A stretch of 64,000 nt of DNA from Stutzerimonas stutzeri (GTDB taxonomy: Bacteria; Pseudomonadota; Gammaproteobacteria; Pseudomonadales; Pseudomonadaceae), in contig NZ_JAMOIC010000003.1 in assembly GCF_024448895.1 (NCBI RefSeq), positions 186,001 to 250,000 on the forward strand. Direction: 5' to 3'. Position numbers and translations under genes: made by a program. A model generated the notes under the pieces. It saw nothing but the letters and a program-made list of their open reading frames with translations. It had not been told where the DNA came from and ran no database searches. Every line of letters begins with the position of its first letter. The first letter of the stretch is position 1. Shown here piece after piece: positions 18,056 to 29,615 of the stretch.

Positions 18056-18513
18056 GCAGACGCTGCCGCATTGCGCAGCGTCTCGATTGACGCCAGCGTC
18101 TCAGGACCGAGCCCAACGCAGGCTCGCCCTAACCAGTCGACTGAGCCCGCCTCGGCGGGCCAATCCTTGGTCGTCGACTGCAGACGCTGGAGCTGGACAT
18201 GTTCGGCGTCCAGTTCGAGCGATTTCACCCGGACGCGCAGACCAGCCAGATCGGCATCCTCACCAGCTGGTTCACGCCACGCCAGCCGCAGCCTTCGCAG
18301 CGGGGCGACTACCAGGGTTCGCCACTCCTCGCTAAAACGCTGTAGCTGGTGCAAACGCGTGTCGTCATGAGCGATTGCGCGGCATTCCAGCCAGGCGCAT
18401 GTCAATAGCAGGCAGACGTCCGCACCGGCCGACTGCAAATCCAGGCAGGCCTCTTCCACGCCCGGTTGGGCATAGCAGGCGAGGGCGAAGCTCCAGAGAT
18501 CGTCATGTTTCAT
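18031..18513 (-). CDS. TIGR02444 (DUF2390) family protein
   Basis: A 160-residue conserved protein of unknown function. Family landmarks are DLWSFALACYAQPGVEEACLDLQ and VCLLLTCAWLECR near the N-terminus, then PLRRLRLAWR and ALEL-type helices. It is predicted all-helical and cytosolic. It runs tail-to-tail into algP, overlapping its last 25 bases, and is divergent from the ABC-F gene 65 bases away. That gap holds a run of nine T on the plus strand. No clear Shine-Dalgarno sequence precedes its ATG. Confidence 0.87.
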   Translation of the reverse strand: MKHDDLWSFALACYAQPGVEEACLDLQSAGADVCLLLTCAWLECRAIAHDDTRLHQLQRFSEEWRTLVVAPLRRLRLAWREPAGEDADLAGLRVRVKSLELDAEHVQLQRLQSTTKDWPAEAGSVDWLGRACVGLGPETLASIETLRNAAASAHLAAGGD

Positions 18514-18578
18514 CGGGGCTGTTTTTTTTTGCGCAGCCGGATGGATTTCCGGGCGACCTGATAAACTCCGCCGCCATT

Positions 18579-20489
18579 ATGATCCGACTTCAGAACCTCA
18601 CTCTACAGCGTGGCCCCCAGCGTTTGCTGGAAGGCGCCGAGCTGACTCTTCATCCTGGCCAGAAGGTTGGGCTTGTTGGTGCCAATGGCGCTGGAAAGTC
18701 CAGCCTGTTCGCGCTGTTGCTTGGCGAGTTCACACCTGATGGTGGCGACTGCCAGCTGCCGCCGGACTGGCGGATTGCCCACATGCGCCAGGAGGTCGAT
18801 ACCCTCGAACGGCTGGCCGTTGACTATGTGCTTGATGGCGATACGGCGCTGCGCCGGGTTCAGGCTGCGCTGATTGCCGCCGAAGCGGCGCATGACGGCA
18901 CTGCTCTGGCGCGACTGCATACCGAACTGGACAACGCCGACGGTTACACCGCCGATGCACGTGCGCGCAAGCTGCTCGCCGGGCTGGGGTTTGCCAATGA
19001 GCAAATGGACCTTCCGGTCAGCAGTTTTTCCGGCGGCTGGCGGATGCGCCTGAATCTGGCGCAGGCGCTGATGTGTCCTTCGGATCTGTTGCTGCTCGAT
19101 GAACCCACCAACCACCTGGATCTGGATGCGATTCTTTGGCTTGAAGCCTGGCTCAAGAGCTACCCGGGAACATTGATGCTGATCTCCCACGACCGAGACT
19201 TCCTCGATGAGGTGGTGGGCAACGTGGTGCATGTCGAACAGCGCAAGCTGACGCTCTACCGTGGGGGCTATTCGGCTTTCGAGCGCGCCCGTGCGGAGCG
19301 TCTGGCGCAGCAGCAGCAAGCGTTCGAAAAGCAGCAGGCGCAGCGCGAACACATGGAAGACTTCATTCGGCGCTTCAAGGCCAAGGCGAGCAAGGCACGT
19401 CAGGCGCAGAGCCGGATCAAAGCGCTGGAAAGGCTCGAAGAGCTGGCGCCGGCTCACATCGATTCCCCCTTCGACTTCGTGTTTCGCGAGGCGGATAAGA
19501 TCTCCAGCCCCCTGCTTGATCTCGAGCAGGGAAGTCTTGGCTACGGCGAAAAAGTGGTGCTGGACAAGGTCAAGCTGCAGTTGGTCCCAGGTGCCCGCAT
19601 CGGCTTGCTCGGCCCCAACGGCGCGGGCAAATCCACGCTGATCAAGACACTGGCCAACGAACTGCAACCGTTAGGCGGGCGCTTGCAGCGCGGCGAGAAC
19701 CTGGTGATCGGCTATTTCGCTCAGCATCAGCTCGATGCACTCGATGCCAAGGCGAGCCCGTTGCTGCATTTACAGCGCATTGCACCGGGCGAGCGTGAAC
19801 AGGTACTGCGCGACTTCCTGGGGGGCTTCGATTTCCGAGGCAATCGCTGTGATGAAGCGGTGCTTAATTTCTCCGGCGGTGAAAAGGCGCGGCTGGCCCT
19901 GGCGCTGATTGCCTGGGACAAGCCGAATCTCTTGCTGCTGGACGAACCGACCAACCACCTCGATCTCGAAATGCGACTGGCGTTGACGCTGGCCTTACAG
20001 GACTTCGAGGGTGCCGTACTTGTCGTGTCCCACGACCGGCACTTGCTGAAAAGCACGACCGACGAATTCCTGTTGGTTGCCGACGGCCGGGTTGTGGAGT
20101 TCGAAGGGGACCTCGAGGACTACGCACGATGGCTGGTTGACTACCGCTCCCGCCAGCAGCCGCTGAGCTCTGTGGAATCCACGGGCGACAAGACGGATAA
20201 GCGCGCCGCGCGCCAGGCTGCCGCTGCCCTGCGTCAGCAGTTGGCGCCGCTGAAGCGGCAAGCTGAAAAGCTTGAAAAGTCTCTGGCCGATGTTCATGAA
20301 AAGCTTGCGCCGCTGGAGGCGCGCCTCGCCGATCCGGCGGTATACGAGGCGGGCCGAAAGGACGAGCTGCGCGAGCTGCTGGCCAAGCAGGCTGAACTGA
20401 AAGTCCGCGAAGGTGAGTTGGAAGAAGCCTGGTTGGAAGCGCTCGAAGCGCTTGAAGTTCTACAAAGCAAACTCGAGGCCAGCCTGTGA
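18579..20489 (+). CDS. ABC-F family ATPase, YheS-like
   Basis: A 636-residue soluble ABC-F protein that binds ribosomes and rescues or regulates translation rather than transporting. It has two ATPase domains: Walker A GANGAGKS (about 35) with signature FSGGWRMRLNLAQAL, and GPNGAGKS (about 345) with NFSGGEKARLALALI; Walker B LLLLDEPTNHLDL occurs in both. The inter-domain linker is charged (QQQQAFEKQQAQREHMEDFIRR), and the C-terminus is coiled coil. Length matches YheS (637). The ATG at 18579 is where the ABC domain begins; the frame is open upstream without homology. The next gene overlaps its stop. Confidence 0.94.
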   Translation: MIRLQNLTLQRGPQRLLEGAELTLHPGQKVGLVGANGAGKSSLFALLLGEFTPDGGDCQLPPDWRIAHMRQEVDTLERLAVDYVLDGDTALRRVQAALIAAEAAHDGTALARLHTELDNADGYTADARARKLLAGLGFANEQMDLPVSSFSGGWRMRLNLAQALMCPSDLLLLDEPTNHLDLDAILWLEAWLKSYPGTLMLISHDRDFLDEVVGNVVHVEQRKLTLYRGGYSAFERARAERLAQQQQAFEKQQAQREHMEDFIRRFKAKASKARQAQSRIKALERLEELAPAHIDSPFDFVFREADKISSPLLDLEQGSLGYGEKVVLDKVKLQLVPGARIGLLGPNGAGKSTLIKTLANELQPLGGRLQRGENLVIGYFAQHQLDALDAKASPLLHLQRIAPGEREQVLRDFLGGFDFRGNRCDEAVLNFSGGEKARLALALIAWDKPNLLLLDEPTNHLDLEMRLALTLALQDFEGAVLVVSHDRHLLKSTTDEFLLVADGRVVEFEGDLEDYARWLVDYRSRQQPLSSVESTGDKTDKRAARQAAAALRQQLAPLKRQAEKLEKSLADVHEKLAPLEARLADPAVYEAGRKDELRELLAKQAELKVREGELEEAWLEALEALEVLQSKLEASL

Positions 20490-21067
20490 GCGAGCAGTGG
20501 TTGTTTTTTTCGCAGCGTTGGAGCGATCAGTTATTGCTGGGCTTGCAGATACTCTTGATTCTGCTGGTCGCCTACGTGCTTCAGCGGCTGGTCGTGCGCG
20601 GGTTTTCCCGGCTCGGCAGTCGCTATCCGCTTCCGCCCGAGCTGCTTCTACCGCTGCGTGCCGGCATCCGCTGGCTCATTATTGGTGGTGCGCTGATCAT
20701 GGTGCTGGAGCGCGTCGGCGTTTCGGCCACTATCATCTGGACAGCCTTTTCCGGTTTCGTGGCCGTGGCAGCGGTGGCCTTCTTTGCCATGTGGAGTGTG
20801 CTGTCCAACCTGCTCTGCGCGGTGCTGATCATGACAACTGGTCCCTTTCGCCTGGGAGATCTGGTGGAGCTGGTCGAGAGCTTCGACAAACCCATCGTCA
20901 AAGGCCGTGTCATCGACATCAATCTGCTCTATACCACCTTGGAAGAGGTCTCGGAGGGTGGAACCGGTGCCATCGTCCAGGTGCCCAACAGCTTGTTCTT
21001 TCAAAAGGTTCTGCGACGCTGGCGCGGGACCGACATTCAGACGCCCAATCATAGCTCGCACGGGTAA
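20486..21067 (+). CDS. Small MscS-family mechanosensitive channel
   Basis: A 193-residue MscS-type protein of the inner membrane. It has an N-terminal span (LLLGLQILLILLVAYVLQRLV), a second (GIRWLIIGGALIMVLERV), then the pore-lining helix region with small residues (SGFVAVAAVAFFAMWSVLSNLL) and the beta domain FRLGDLVELV...IVQVPNSLFFQK. It is shorter than MscS (286) because the cytosolic C-terminal domain is missing, typical of a Pseudomonas sub-family. The GTG start overlaps the ABC-F stop (GTGA). TerC follows 5 bases later, so they are probably co-transcribed. Confidence 0.9.
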   Translation: MSEQWLFFSQRWSDQLLLGLQILLILLVAYVLQRLVVRGFSRLGSRYPLPPELLLPLRAGIRWLIIGGALIMVLERVGVSATIIWTAFSGFVAVAAVAFFAMWSVLSNLLCAVLIMTTGPFRLGDLVELVESFDKPIVKGRVIDINLLYTTLEEVSEGGTGAIVQVPNSLFFQKVLRRWRGTDIQTPNHSSHG

Positions 21068-21072
21068 CTCTC

Positions 21073-21834
21073 ATGGAATGGCTTAGCAGCCCCGAAATAT
21101 GGGTCGCGTTTCTGACCCTGACTGCCCTGGAAATCGTCCTGGGTATCGACAACATCATCTTTATTTCCATTCTGGTCGGCCGCCTTCCGAAGGAGCAGCA
21201 GCCCAAAGCGCGTTTCTTTGGATTGGCCCTGGCAATGGGTACGCGGATCCTGTTGTTGCTGTCGATAGCCTGGGTCATGCGCCTGACCAATAACCTGTTT
21301 ACGGTCTTTGATCATGGCGTGTCCGGACGTGATCTGATCCTATTTTTCGGCGGCCTGTTCCTGCTGTTCAAGAGCACCATGGAGATCTGGCACAGTGTCG
21401 AAGGCGAGGAATCGCAGGAGGGTACTACTTCCGGAGCGGTCAAGGCCGGATTCGTGGGCATCATCCTGCAGATCGCAGTGATCGATATCGTGTTCTCCCT
21501 GGACTCTGTGATCACGGCAGTTGGCCTGGTGGACAACGTGCAAGTGATGATCGCTGCCATCGTCATTGCCGTCGGCGTCATGATGCTCGCGGCGGGCACC
21601 ATCAGTGACTTCATCGATAAGCATCCCACGCTGAAGATCCTCGCGCTGTCCTTCCTGATCGTGGTCGGTACGCTGCTGGTGGCTGAAGCATTCGGTGCCC
21701 ATGTGCCCAAGGGCTACGTGTATTTCGCCATGGTGTTCTCGCTTGGTGTCGAGGCGATCAACATTCGTATGCGCAAGGCGATGAACCGGAAGCTGAAAGA
21801 GCCGGTTCAGCTTGGCAAAGACATCCCCGACTGA
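21073..21834 (+). CDS. TerC family integral membrane protein
   Basis: A 253-residue protein with about seven membrane spans. The TerC signatures LEIVLGIDNIIFISILVGRLP and the paired IDIVFSLDSVITAVGLV contain the acidic/asparagine residues thought to bind metal. Members export manganese or assist metal loading of exported enzymes; the specific substrate here is unknown. It ends with a basic cytosolic tail. It is in a run with the MscS-like gene (5-base gap) and the LysE-type gene (53-base gap). Confidence 0.92.
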   Translation: MEWLSSPEIWVAFLTLTALEIVLGIDNIIFISILVGRLPKEQQPKARFFGLALAMGTRILLLLSIAWVMRLTNNLFTVFDHGVSGRDLILFFGGLFLLFKSTMEIWHSVEGEESQEGTTSGAVKAGFVGIILQIAVIDIVFSLDSVITAVGLVDNVQVMIAAIVIAVGVMMLAAGTISDFIDKHPTLKILALSFLIVVGTLLVAEAFGAHVPKGYVYFAMVFSLGVEAINIRMRKAMNRKLKEPVQLGKDIPD

Positions 21835-21887
21835 TGACCGTCGCCGTGCTGCGCTGATCGGGCGCGGCGGCCTCTGGAGGATCAAGC

Positions 21888-22520
21888 ATGACGCTCGAAA
21901 CCTGGCTGGCCTTTCTGGTCGCCTGTTGGATCATCAGCCTGTCGCCGGGTGCGGGGGCCATTGCCTCGATGTCCTGCGGGTTGCAATACGGTTTCTGGCG
22001 CGGCTACTGGAATGCGCTCGGGCTGCAAATCGCATTGGCGCTGCAAATCGCCGTCGTGGCGGCGGGCGTCGGTGCAGTGCTGGCGACCTCATCGCTGGCG
22101 TTCAGTCTGATCAAGTGGTTCGGTGTCGCCTACCTGCTGTGGCTCGCGCTCAAGCAGTGGCAAGCGATCCCCTCGATGCTCGATGACAGCGCCGCTCCGC
22201 GACCTATCGGACGCCCTCTTGCGCTGGTGTTTCGCGGTTTTCTGATCAACGCCAGTAACCCCAAGGCGATCGTTTTCATTCTTGCTGTGCTGCCGCAGTT
22301 TCTCGACCCGCAGCGAGATCTGGTTATCCAGTATCTGCACATGGGGGCAACCATGGTTGTGGTCGATTTGATCGTGATGGCCGGCTATACCGGGCTGGCT
22401 GCCAAGGTCCTGCGTCTGCTGCGCACGCCGCGCCAACAGCGCTTGGTCAACCGCAGCTTCGCTGTGATGTTTGCTGGCGCGGCAGCATTGCTCGCAACCG
22501 TGCGGCGGGCCGTGGTGTGA
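21888..22520 (+). CDS. LysE/RhtB family amino-acid exporter
   Basis: A 210-residue inner-membrane protein with about six spans. The family opening is LAFLVACWIISLSPGAGAIASMSCGLQYG, and the middle GFLINASNPKAIVFILAVLPQF is diagnostic. Family members export amino acids and derivatives such as homoserine, threonine and lysine; this one's substrate cannot be read from sequence. GGAGGATCAAGC precedes the ATG. The next gene starts at GTG inside its stop. Confidence 0.92.
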   Translation: MTLETWLAFLVACWIISLSPGAGAIASMSCGLQYGFWRGYWNALGLQIALALQIAVVAAGVGAVLATSSLAFSLIKWFGVAYLLWLALKQWQAIPSMLDDSAAPRPIGRPLALVFRGFLINASNPKAIVFILAVLPQFLDPQRDLVIQYLHMGATMVVVDLIVMAGYTGLAAKVLRLLRTPRQQRLVNRSFAVMFAGAAALLATVRRAVV

Positions 22521-22996
22521 GTGCTATCGAGCCGTTACGGGTGTGGGTCGATGCCGATGCCTGTCCGAAGGCGGCCAAGGATCAGCTGATCAAATTCGCC
22601 CTCAAACGTAAGTTCGAGATCGTGCTTGTCGCCGGACAAAGCCAGATCAAACCGGCCTTCGCCTGCGTCCGTTTGATCGTCGTGCCAAGTGGCCCGGACG
22701 CTGCCGATGACTATCTCGTCGAGAACGCTCGGCCGGGGGATTTGGTGATTTGCAGCGATGTCCCGCTGGCTGATCGTCTGGTCAAGAAGGGCGTCGCAGC
22801 GCTTGATCCGCGTGGTCGGGAGTTCGACGAGCGCAACATGGGTGACCGGTTGGCGGTGCGCAATCTATTCACTGATCTGCGAGAACAGGGACAGGCTAGC
22901 GGGGGGCAAGGAGCTTATGGCGACCGCGACCGGCAAGCGTTCGCCAATGCGCTGGATCGGATATTGACGCAACTGGCGCGAGCGCGGGGTCGCTAG
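22517..22996 (+). CDS. YaiI/YqxD family protein (UPF0178, DUF188)
   Basis: A 159-residue conserved protein of the PIN-like DUF188 family. It opens with the family acidic motif VWVDADACPKAAKDQLIKFA and carries DYLVENARPGDLVICSDVPLADRLVKKG and the end motif RDRQAFANALDRIL. Function is unproven; the fold suggests a nuclease-like or nucleotide-binding protein. The GTG start is coupled to the upstream exporter gene (GTGA overlap). Convergent with the thioesterase gene. Confidence 0.92.
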   Translation: MSAIEPLRVWVDADACPKAAKDQLIKFALKRKFEIVLVAGQSQIKPAFACVRLIVVPSGPDAADDYLVENARPGDLVICSDVPLADRLVKKGVAALDPRGREFDERNMGDRLAVRNLFTDLREQGQASGGQGAYGDRDRQAFANALDRILTQLARARGR

Positions 22997-23032
22997 CAGG
23001 GTCATAGGGCCCGGCGTCTTCGTATCCAGCCG

Positions 23033-23503
23033 TCAACCGCAAAGGTAGGTGCCGGTGCCTACTGCGATCAGCACCTCCTCTTCGTTATGCAACTCAGAAC
23101 GCACCACTGCCACCTTGTTCCCGGAGCGCAACAGCGTTGCACTGGCGCTAAAGCGACTGCCGCGTCCCGGGCGGAGGTAATCGACGCGCAGATCGATGGT
23201 GCCGAGCCGCGATAAACGAACGGCTCGCTCTTCGGTCGTCAGGTGCTGATGTTTCTCGAAGGCTCCTATCATCGCCATGGCACCACCCACTACGTCCAGT
23301 AGTGACGCGATCACGCCGCCGTGCAGGATGCCGTGAAAGAAATTTCCGATCAGCTCGTGCTTCATCGGCAGATGCATCACTACGCGCTGCCGAGAGACTT
23401 CGTCCAGTTCGATTCCCAAGTATTCATTGAAGGGGATGCGCTCGAATAGTTGGCGCACGGCTTGTTGTTGTTCTTCTATCGTTTCGATTCGAGGCGGCGT
23501 CAT
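23033..23503 (-). CDS. Acyl-CoA thioesterase, YigI-like hotdog protein
   Basis: A 156-residue hotdog-fold thioesterase. It shares with E. coli YigI the motifs PFNEYLGIEL, ILHGGVIASLLDVVGGAMAM (hotdog helix with catalytic Asp), RLSRLGTIDLRVDYLRPGRG and LRSGNKVAVVRSELHNEEE. YigI hydrolyses medium- to long-chain acyl-CoA; the same is inferred. The ATG is preceded by GGAAG. It is downstream of elbB on the same strand, with 147 bases and a hairpin between. Confidence 0.92.
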   Translation of the reverse strand: MTPPRIETIEEQQQAVRQLFERIPFNEYLGIELDEVSRQRVVMHLPMKHELIGNFFHGILHGGVIASLLDVVGGAMAMIGAFEKHQHLTTEERAVRLSRLGTIDLRVDYLRPGRGSRFSASATLLRSGNKVAVVRSELHNEEEVLIAVGTGTYLCG

Positions 23504-23612
23504 GAGGCGGCTTCCTAGCAGATCGGCTCAAACTGCAGGATTGTGGCCGTATTGGCCAGCCGGTCGGCCGGAGCGTCGGTAGGATTGGCTATATAGCCAC
23601 ACACTGCTCCGA

Positions 23613-23635
23613 AATCCCGGGCCAAGCCCGGGATT
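23613..23635 (-). terminator. Hairpin between elbB and the thioesterase gene
   Basis: AATCCCGGGC and GCCCGGGATT form a perfect 10-base stem with a 3-base loop, 15 bases after the elbB stop on the minus strand. A short T-containing tail (ATTTC) follows in that direction. It may terminate elbB. Confidence 0.5.
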
Positions 23636-23650
23636 CATGAGAGGTGGTGA

Positions 23651-24313
23651 CTATTTGTTGGTCAGTTCAAGAACCCGGTCGACCAGCTTGTAGATGCCCG
23701 AAGCTGCATCGCTGATCGATTGAGCCAGCATGTATGCCGGCGTCGTCACCAGCTTGTTCTTTGAATCCTCGATGATCTCCGTCACTTCGCAGGCCTGGTG
23801 TTCGACGCCCATCTCTCTGGAGGCTGCTGCGGCCGGGTCATCGTCGCTGCCCAGAGTACAGACGACGCCTGGGCCGAATATCTGAGCAGCCATGGTTGGT
23901 GCGATGCACATCATGCCCACCGGCTTGCCGGAGCTTGCAAAGGCCTGCGCCAGTTCCAAGACCGCGGGCAGGATCTTGCAGCCAGCGCCCTGCGTGGCGA
24001 AGTCAGACAGGTTTTTCGCGGCGCCGAACCCACCGGGCATGATCAGGGCGTCGAAATCTTCTGCGCGGGCTTCGCTCAGGTCCTTGATCTCGCCACGAGC
24101 CAGCCGAGCCGACTCCACCAGGACGTTACGACTTTCGGGCATCTCCTCCCCTGTGAGGTGGTTGATCACGTGCATTTGAGCAATGTTCGGTGCGAAGCAC
24201 TGAACCGTAGCGCCACGTTGGTCAAGCCGCAGCAGGGTGATCACGCTTTCGTAGATCTCCGAGCCGTCGTAGACGCCACAGCCCGAGAGAATGACGGCGA
24301 CTTTTCTATTCAT
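23651..24313 (-). CDS. elbB: Glyoxalase ElbB (DJ-1/PfpI family)
   Basis: A 220-residue DJ-1/PfpI-superfamily protein, historically 'enhancing lycopene biosynthesis protein 2' or sigma cross-reacting protein 27A. Features are VAVILSGCGVYDGSEIYESV, the acidic LIMPGGFGAAKNLSDFA, the nucleophile elbow GMMCIAPTMA with its cysteine, and GVEHQACEVTEII. E. coli ElbB has weak glyoxalase activity; the physiological role is open. AGGAGTACCCCT is a strong ribosome site. It is divergent from hemB across a 311-base gap. Confidence 0.94.
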   Translation of the reverse strand: MNRKVAVILSGCGVYDGSEIYESVITLLRLDQRGATVQCFAPNIAQMHVINHLTGEEMPESRNVLVESARLARGEIKDLSEARAEDFDALIMPGGFGAAKNLSDFATQGAGCKILPAVLELAQAFASSGKPVGMMCIAPTMAAQIFGPGVVCTLGSDDDPAAAASREMGVEHQACEVTEIIEDSKNKLVTTPAYMLAQSISDAASGIYKLVDRVLELTNK

Positions 24314-25638
<1,325 letters not shown>

Positions 25639-25657
25639 GCCCGCCCGAGGCAGATCG

Positions 25658-27862
25658 ATGACCAATCAGGGACTCAGCGAAAACGAATTGCAGTTGGCCA
25701 CCGTCGAGGAGCAACCCCTCGAGGAGGTGGTGCAGACGGCCCCAGAACTCGAAAAAGTCGAGGATGTACCAGTGCCTGCGGTGATTCCGCCGAACCTGGA
25801 CGACAACAGCCTGTACATCCATCGCGAGCTCTCTCAGCTGCAATTCAATATCCGCGTGCTGGAACAGGCGCTGGACGAGTCCTACCCGCTGCTGGAGCGG
25901 CTCAAGTTTTTGCTGATCTTCTCCAGCAACCTCGACGAGTTCTTCGAGATTCGCGTTGCGGGCTTGAAGAAGCAGGTCACCTTCGCCCGCGAACAGGCGG
26001 GGGCCGACGGTTTGCAGCCGCATCAGGCGCTGGCGCGCATTTCCGAATTGGTTCATGACCAGGTCAATCGGCAGTACTCGATTCTTAACGAGGTGTTGCT
26101 GCCGGAGCTGGCCAAGCATCAGGTGCGCTTCATCCGGCGTCGGCATTGGACGACCAAGATCAAGACCTGGGTGCGCCGTTATTTTCGCGATGAGATCGCG
26201 CCAATCATCACGCCCATCGGGCTGGACCCCACCCATCCGTTCCCATTGCTGGTCAACAAAAGCCTGAACTTCATCGTGGAGCTTGAGGGTATCGACGCCT
26301 TTGGGCGCGATTCCGGACTGGCGATCATCCCGGCGCCGCGATTGTTGCCGCGGGTGATCCGTGTACCTGAAGAGGTTGGCGGGGTCGGCGCGAACCACGT
26401 GTTCCTGTCATCGATGATTCATGCTCATGCCGACGACCTGTTCCATGGCATGAAGGTAAAAGGGTGTTATCAGTTCCGTCTGACGCGTAACGCGGACCTT
26501 TCTGTGGACACGGAAGACGTCGAGGATCTGGCCCGTGCGTTGCGCGGCGAGCTGATCTCACGGCGCTATGGCGATGCGGTACGGCTGGAGGTGGTCGATA
26601 CCTGCCCGAAGCATCTTGCAGATTTCCTGCTCAAGCAGTTCAGCCTGAGCGAGAGCGAACTGTATCGGGTCAACGGTCCGGTCAACCTGACCCGGCTGTT
26701 CAGTATCACAGGGCTGGATAGCCACCCGGAGTTGCAATACACCCCGTTCACGCCGGCCATCCCCAAGCTCCTGCAGAACAGCGAGAACATCTTCAACGTC
26801 GTCGGCCGGCAGGACATCCTGTTGCTGCATCCCTACGAATCGTTCACTCCAGTGGTGGATCTGCTGCGCGAAGCGGCCAAAGATCCCTGTGTGCTCGCGG
26901 TAAAGCAGACCCTGTATCGATCAGGCGCCAATTCCGAGATTGTCGATGCACTGGTGGAAGCGGCACGTAACGGTAAGGAGGTCACGGCCGTCATCGAGCT
27001 GCGCGCGCGCTTCGACGAGGAATCCAACCTGCAGTTGGCCAGTCGCCTGCAGCAGGCCGGTGCCGTAGTGATCTACGGTGTGGTCGGCTACAAGACGCAC
27101 GCCAAGATGATGCTAATCCTGCGTCGCGAAAACGGTGAGCTGAGGCGTTACGCTCATCTGGGTACCGGCAACTACCACGCCGGAAATGCACGTCTCTACA
27201 CCGATTACAGCCTGCTGACTTCGGATGACGCGCTTTGTGAGGACGTTTCGAAGCTGTTCAGCCAGCTGATCGGCATGGGTAAAACCATGCGCATGAAGAA
27301 ACTGTTGCACGCGCCGTTCACGCTGAAAAAGGCGCTGCTGGACATGATCACTCAGGAAACCCAGCACGCCAGCGAGGGCAAGCCGGCGCATATCATTCTC
27401 AAGGTCAACTCGCTGACCGACGCGAAAATGATTCGTGCCCTTTACAAGGCCAGCCAGACCGGCGTGCGCATCGATCTCATCGTCCGCGGCATGTGCTGCC
27501 TGCGCCCCGGCATTCTTGGGGTTTCGCACAACATCCAGGTGCGCTCTATCATTGGGCGCTTCCTTGAGCACAGCCGGGTGTTCTATTTCCTCAATGGCGG
27601 CGACGAGAAACTCTACCTTTCCAGCGCAGACTGGATGGAGCGTAACCTCGACCGTCGCGTCGAGACCTGCTTCCCGGTAGAAGGCAAGAAGCTGATAACC
27701 AGGGTGAAGAAGGAGCTGGAAGGCTTCCTGACGGACAACACCCAGAGCTGGGTGCTGCAACCCGACGGTAGCTATTTGCGTAACAGTCCCAGCGGCAACC
27801 AGAACGCACGGAACGTACAGAACACCTTGCTCGAACGCTTGGGCAGCGCAGCGGCGCGCTAG
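25658..27862 (+). CDS. ppk: Polyphosphate kinase Ppk1
   Basis: A 734-residue enzyme that makes long-chain polyphosphate from ATP at the membrane. After an acidic N-terminal extension of about 45 residues comes the conserved [19 protein letters not shown]. The catalytic phospholipase-D-like core follows, with the two conserved histidines at 481 (YKTHAKMM) and 500 ([11 protein letters not shown]), spaced 19 apart as in E. coli. Close spacing to hemB suggests co-transcription. It is convergent with ppx (40 bases between stops); in E. coli ppk and ppx are instead one operon. Confidence 0.97.
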   Translation: MTNQGLSENELQLATVEEQPLEEVVQTAPELEKVEDVPVPAVIPPNLDDNSLYIHRELSQLQFNIRVLEQALDESYPLLERLKFLLIFSSNLDEFFEIRVAGLKKQVTFAREQAGADGLQPHQALARISELVHDQVNRQYSILNEVLLPELAKHQVRFIRRRHWTTKIKTWVRRYFRDEIAPIITPIGLDPTHPFPLLVNKSLNFIVELEGIDAFGRDSGLAIIPAPRLLPRVIRVPEEVGGVGANHVFLSSMIHAHADDLFHGMKVKGCYQFRLTRNADLSVDTEDVEDLARALRGELISRRYGDAVRLEVVDTCPKHLADFLLKQFSLSESELYRVNGPVNLTRLFSITGLDSHPELQYTPFTPAIPKLLQNSENIFNVVGRQDILLLHPYESFTPVVDLLREAAKDPCVLAVKQTLYRSGANSEIVDALVEAARNGKEVTAVIELRARFDEESNLQLASRLQQAGAVVIYGVVGYKTHAKMMLILRRENGELRRYAHLGTGNYHAGNARLYTDYSLLTSDDALCEDVSKLFSQLIGMGKTMRMKKLLHAPFTLKKALLDMITQETQHASEGKPAHIILKVNSLTDAKMIRALYKASQTGVRIDLIVRGMCCLRPGILGVSHNIQVRSIIGRFLEHSRVFYFLNGGDEKLYLSSADWMERNLDRRVETCFPVEGKKLITRVKKELEGFLTDNTQSWVLQPDGSYLRNSPSGNQNARNVQNTLLERLGSAAAR

Positions 27863-27902
27863 AAACTTCCTGCTGGGAGGCCTGGGCTGGCAGGCGGGCC
27901 AA

Positions 27903-29405
27903 TCAGCGTACTATCAGCGCAAAGTCGATTCGCTTGAGCCAATCGGCTTCCAATGCGAAATCGGCCTGGGTCAACGGATTCTGCTCCAGCCAGCCGTCGG
28001 GAAACGCCACATCAAGGGCGTTGTCGCTGGCTTCGAGCTTGCACGCGGGCGCCTGCTGCGGCCCACGAATATGGTGGAACAGGATGGCAAAGCGAAGCAG
28101 CACGCAAAGCCGTGTCAGCTTGACGCCGTCCTCGCTCATTTCCTCGAACTTCTGCTTGGGTATGTTACGACGGTGCCCGCGGACCAGCAGAGCCAGCATT
28201 TGTTGATCCTGACGGGAGAAGCCGGGCAGGTCGGAATGCTCGATCAGGTAGGCGCCGTGTTTGTGGTAGTGATAGTGCGCGATGTCCAGGCCGACTTCAT
28301 GGATGCGAGCGGCCCAGCTCAGCAGCTCGCGATGCCAGTCCTCGTCCAGCCCCCAGTCCGCTGCAACCTGATCGAAGGCCTCTAGGGCCTTGCTCTCGAC
28401 ACGCGACGCTTGCTCGGTATCGACATGGTAGCGCTCCATGAGAAAGCTCAGGGTGCGGTCGCGGATGTCTTCCTGATGATGGCGGCCGATGAGGTCGTAG
28501 AGTACGCCCTCGCGTAACGCGCCCTCCGAGTGCGCCATGCTGGTCAATTCCAGCGCATCGAATATGGCTTCGATGATCGCCAATCCGGCTGGGAAGATAC
28601 CCTTGCGGTCTGGTTTGATGCCGTCCATGTCCAGCTTATCGACATCGCCGAGCTTGAACAGCTTGCGTTTCAGCCAGCCGATGCCTTCGGCGGTGACTTC
28701 GCCATTGCCCAGCCCGGCACCCTTGATAGCCAGTCCGACGGCACGAATGGTGCCGGAAGCGCCTACTGCGTCCTGCCAGCCGAGCCGACGCAATCCGTGT
28801 TCGATGCTCATCAATTCCAATCGCGCAGCGGTGTATGCCTGTGCGTAACGGGCGGGGGTGACCTTGCCGTCTCGAAAGAATCGCTGCGTAAAGCTTACGC
28901 AACCCATCTGCAGACTCTCACGCAATAGCGAGTCGAAGCCTTCGCCAATGATGAATTCGGTGCTGCCGCCACCTATATCGACGACCAGCCGCTTGCCAGC
29001 CGATGCCGGGAAAGTATGCGAGACACCCAGGTAAATCAGTCGCGCTTCCTCGCGGCCCGAAATCACTTCCACCTGGTGATTGATGATCGTCTCGGCCTGC
29101 CGAATGAACTGTGCACGGTTGCGGGCTTCCCGCAGGGCATTGGTGCCCACCACACGTACAGCGCCCTGTGGCAGGTGATTGACCAGTTGCGCGAAACGAC
29201 GCAGGCAGTCCAGGCCGCGCTGCATGGCGGCTTCGTCGAGCTGACGATTTTCATCTATGCCGGCTGCGAGCTGGACCTTTTCGCCAAGCCGTTCGAGGAT
29301 GCGCATCTCACCGTTGCTGGTCCGAGCAAGGACCATGTGGAAACTGTTCGAGCCAAGATCGAGTGCAGCGATCATCGGCGAGGGTTCGACGGCTAGTGGG
29401 CGCAT
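27903..29405 (-). CDS. ppx: Exopolyphosphatase Ppx
   Basis: A 500-residue Ppx/GppA phosphatase that removes terminal phosphate from polyphosphate. It has the ASKHA-fold N-terminus [15 protein letters not shown], the second phosphate motif [14 protein letters not shown], and a C-terminal HD-like helical domain with [24 protein letters not shown]. The ATG at 29405 is chosen over a TTG six codons upstream. It is tail-to-tail with ppk, so synthesis and breakdown genes for the same polymer face each other. Divergent from trxA. Confidence 0.96.
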   Translation of the reverse strand: MRPLAVEPSPMIAALDLGSNSFHMVLARTSNGEMRILERLGEKVQLAAGIDENRQLDEAAMQRGLDCLRRFAQLVNHLPQGAVRVVGTNALREARNRAQFIRQAETIINHQVEVISGREEARLIYLGVSHTFPASAGKRLVVDIGGGSTEFIIGEGFDSLLRESLQMGCVSFTQRFFRDGKVTPARYAQAYTAARLELMSIEHGLRRLGWQDAVGASGTIRAVGLAIKGAGLGNGEVTAEGIGWLKRKLFKLGDVDKLDMDGIKPDRKGIFPAGLAIIEAIFDALELTSMAHSEGALREGVLYDLIGRHHQEDIRDRTLSFLMERYHVDTEQASRVESKALEAFDQVAADWGLDEDWHRELLSWAARIHEVGLDIAHYHYHKHGAYLIEHSDLPGFSRQDQQMLALLVRGHRRNIPKQKFEEMSEDGVKLTRLCVLLRFAILFHHIRGPQQAPACKLEASDNALDVAFPDGWLEQNPLTQADFALEADWLKRIDFALIVR

Positions 29406-29550
29406 GGGGCGGTCTCTGTGCAAAACCCCGACATCCTGACATGATCGCCTTCATACGCCAACGCGCAGCGCTGCTTCGCCGCAGCGAGACGTATCGCTCC
29501 AGTGCCCCGTTCCATAGTTATTGCCTATTACCCAAGCGACAGACTGCGAC

Positions 29551-29579
29551 TTTCGATCCCTCCCAAGCCGGGCTATGAT
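29551..29579 (+). promoter_or_regulatory. Possible sigma-70 promoter of trxA
   Basis: TATGAT at 29574-29579 matches 5 of 6 to the -10 consensus, 36 bases before the trxA ATG. A poor -35 candidate TTTCGA lies 17 bases upstream. Match by eye only. Confidence 0.35.
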
Positions 29580-29615
29580 GGCGGCACTTCCGATTTTGAC
29601 CCTGGAGAAAATTCC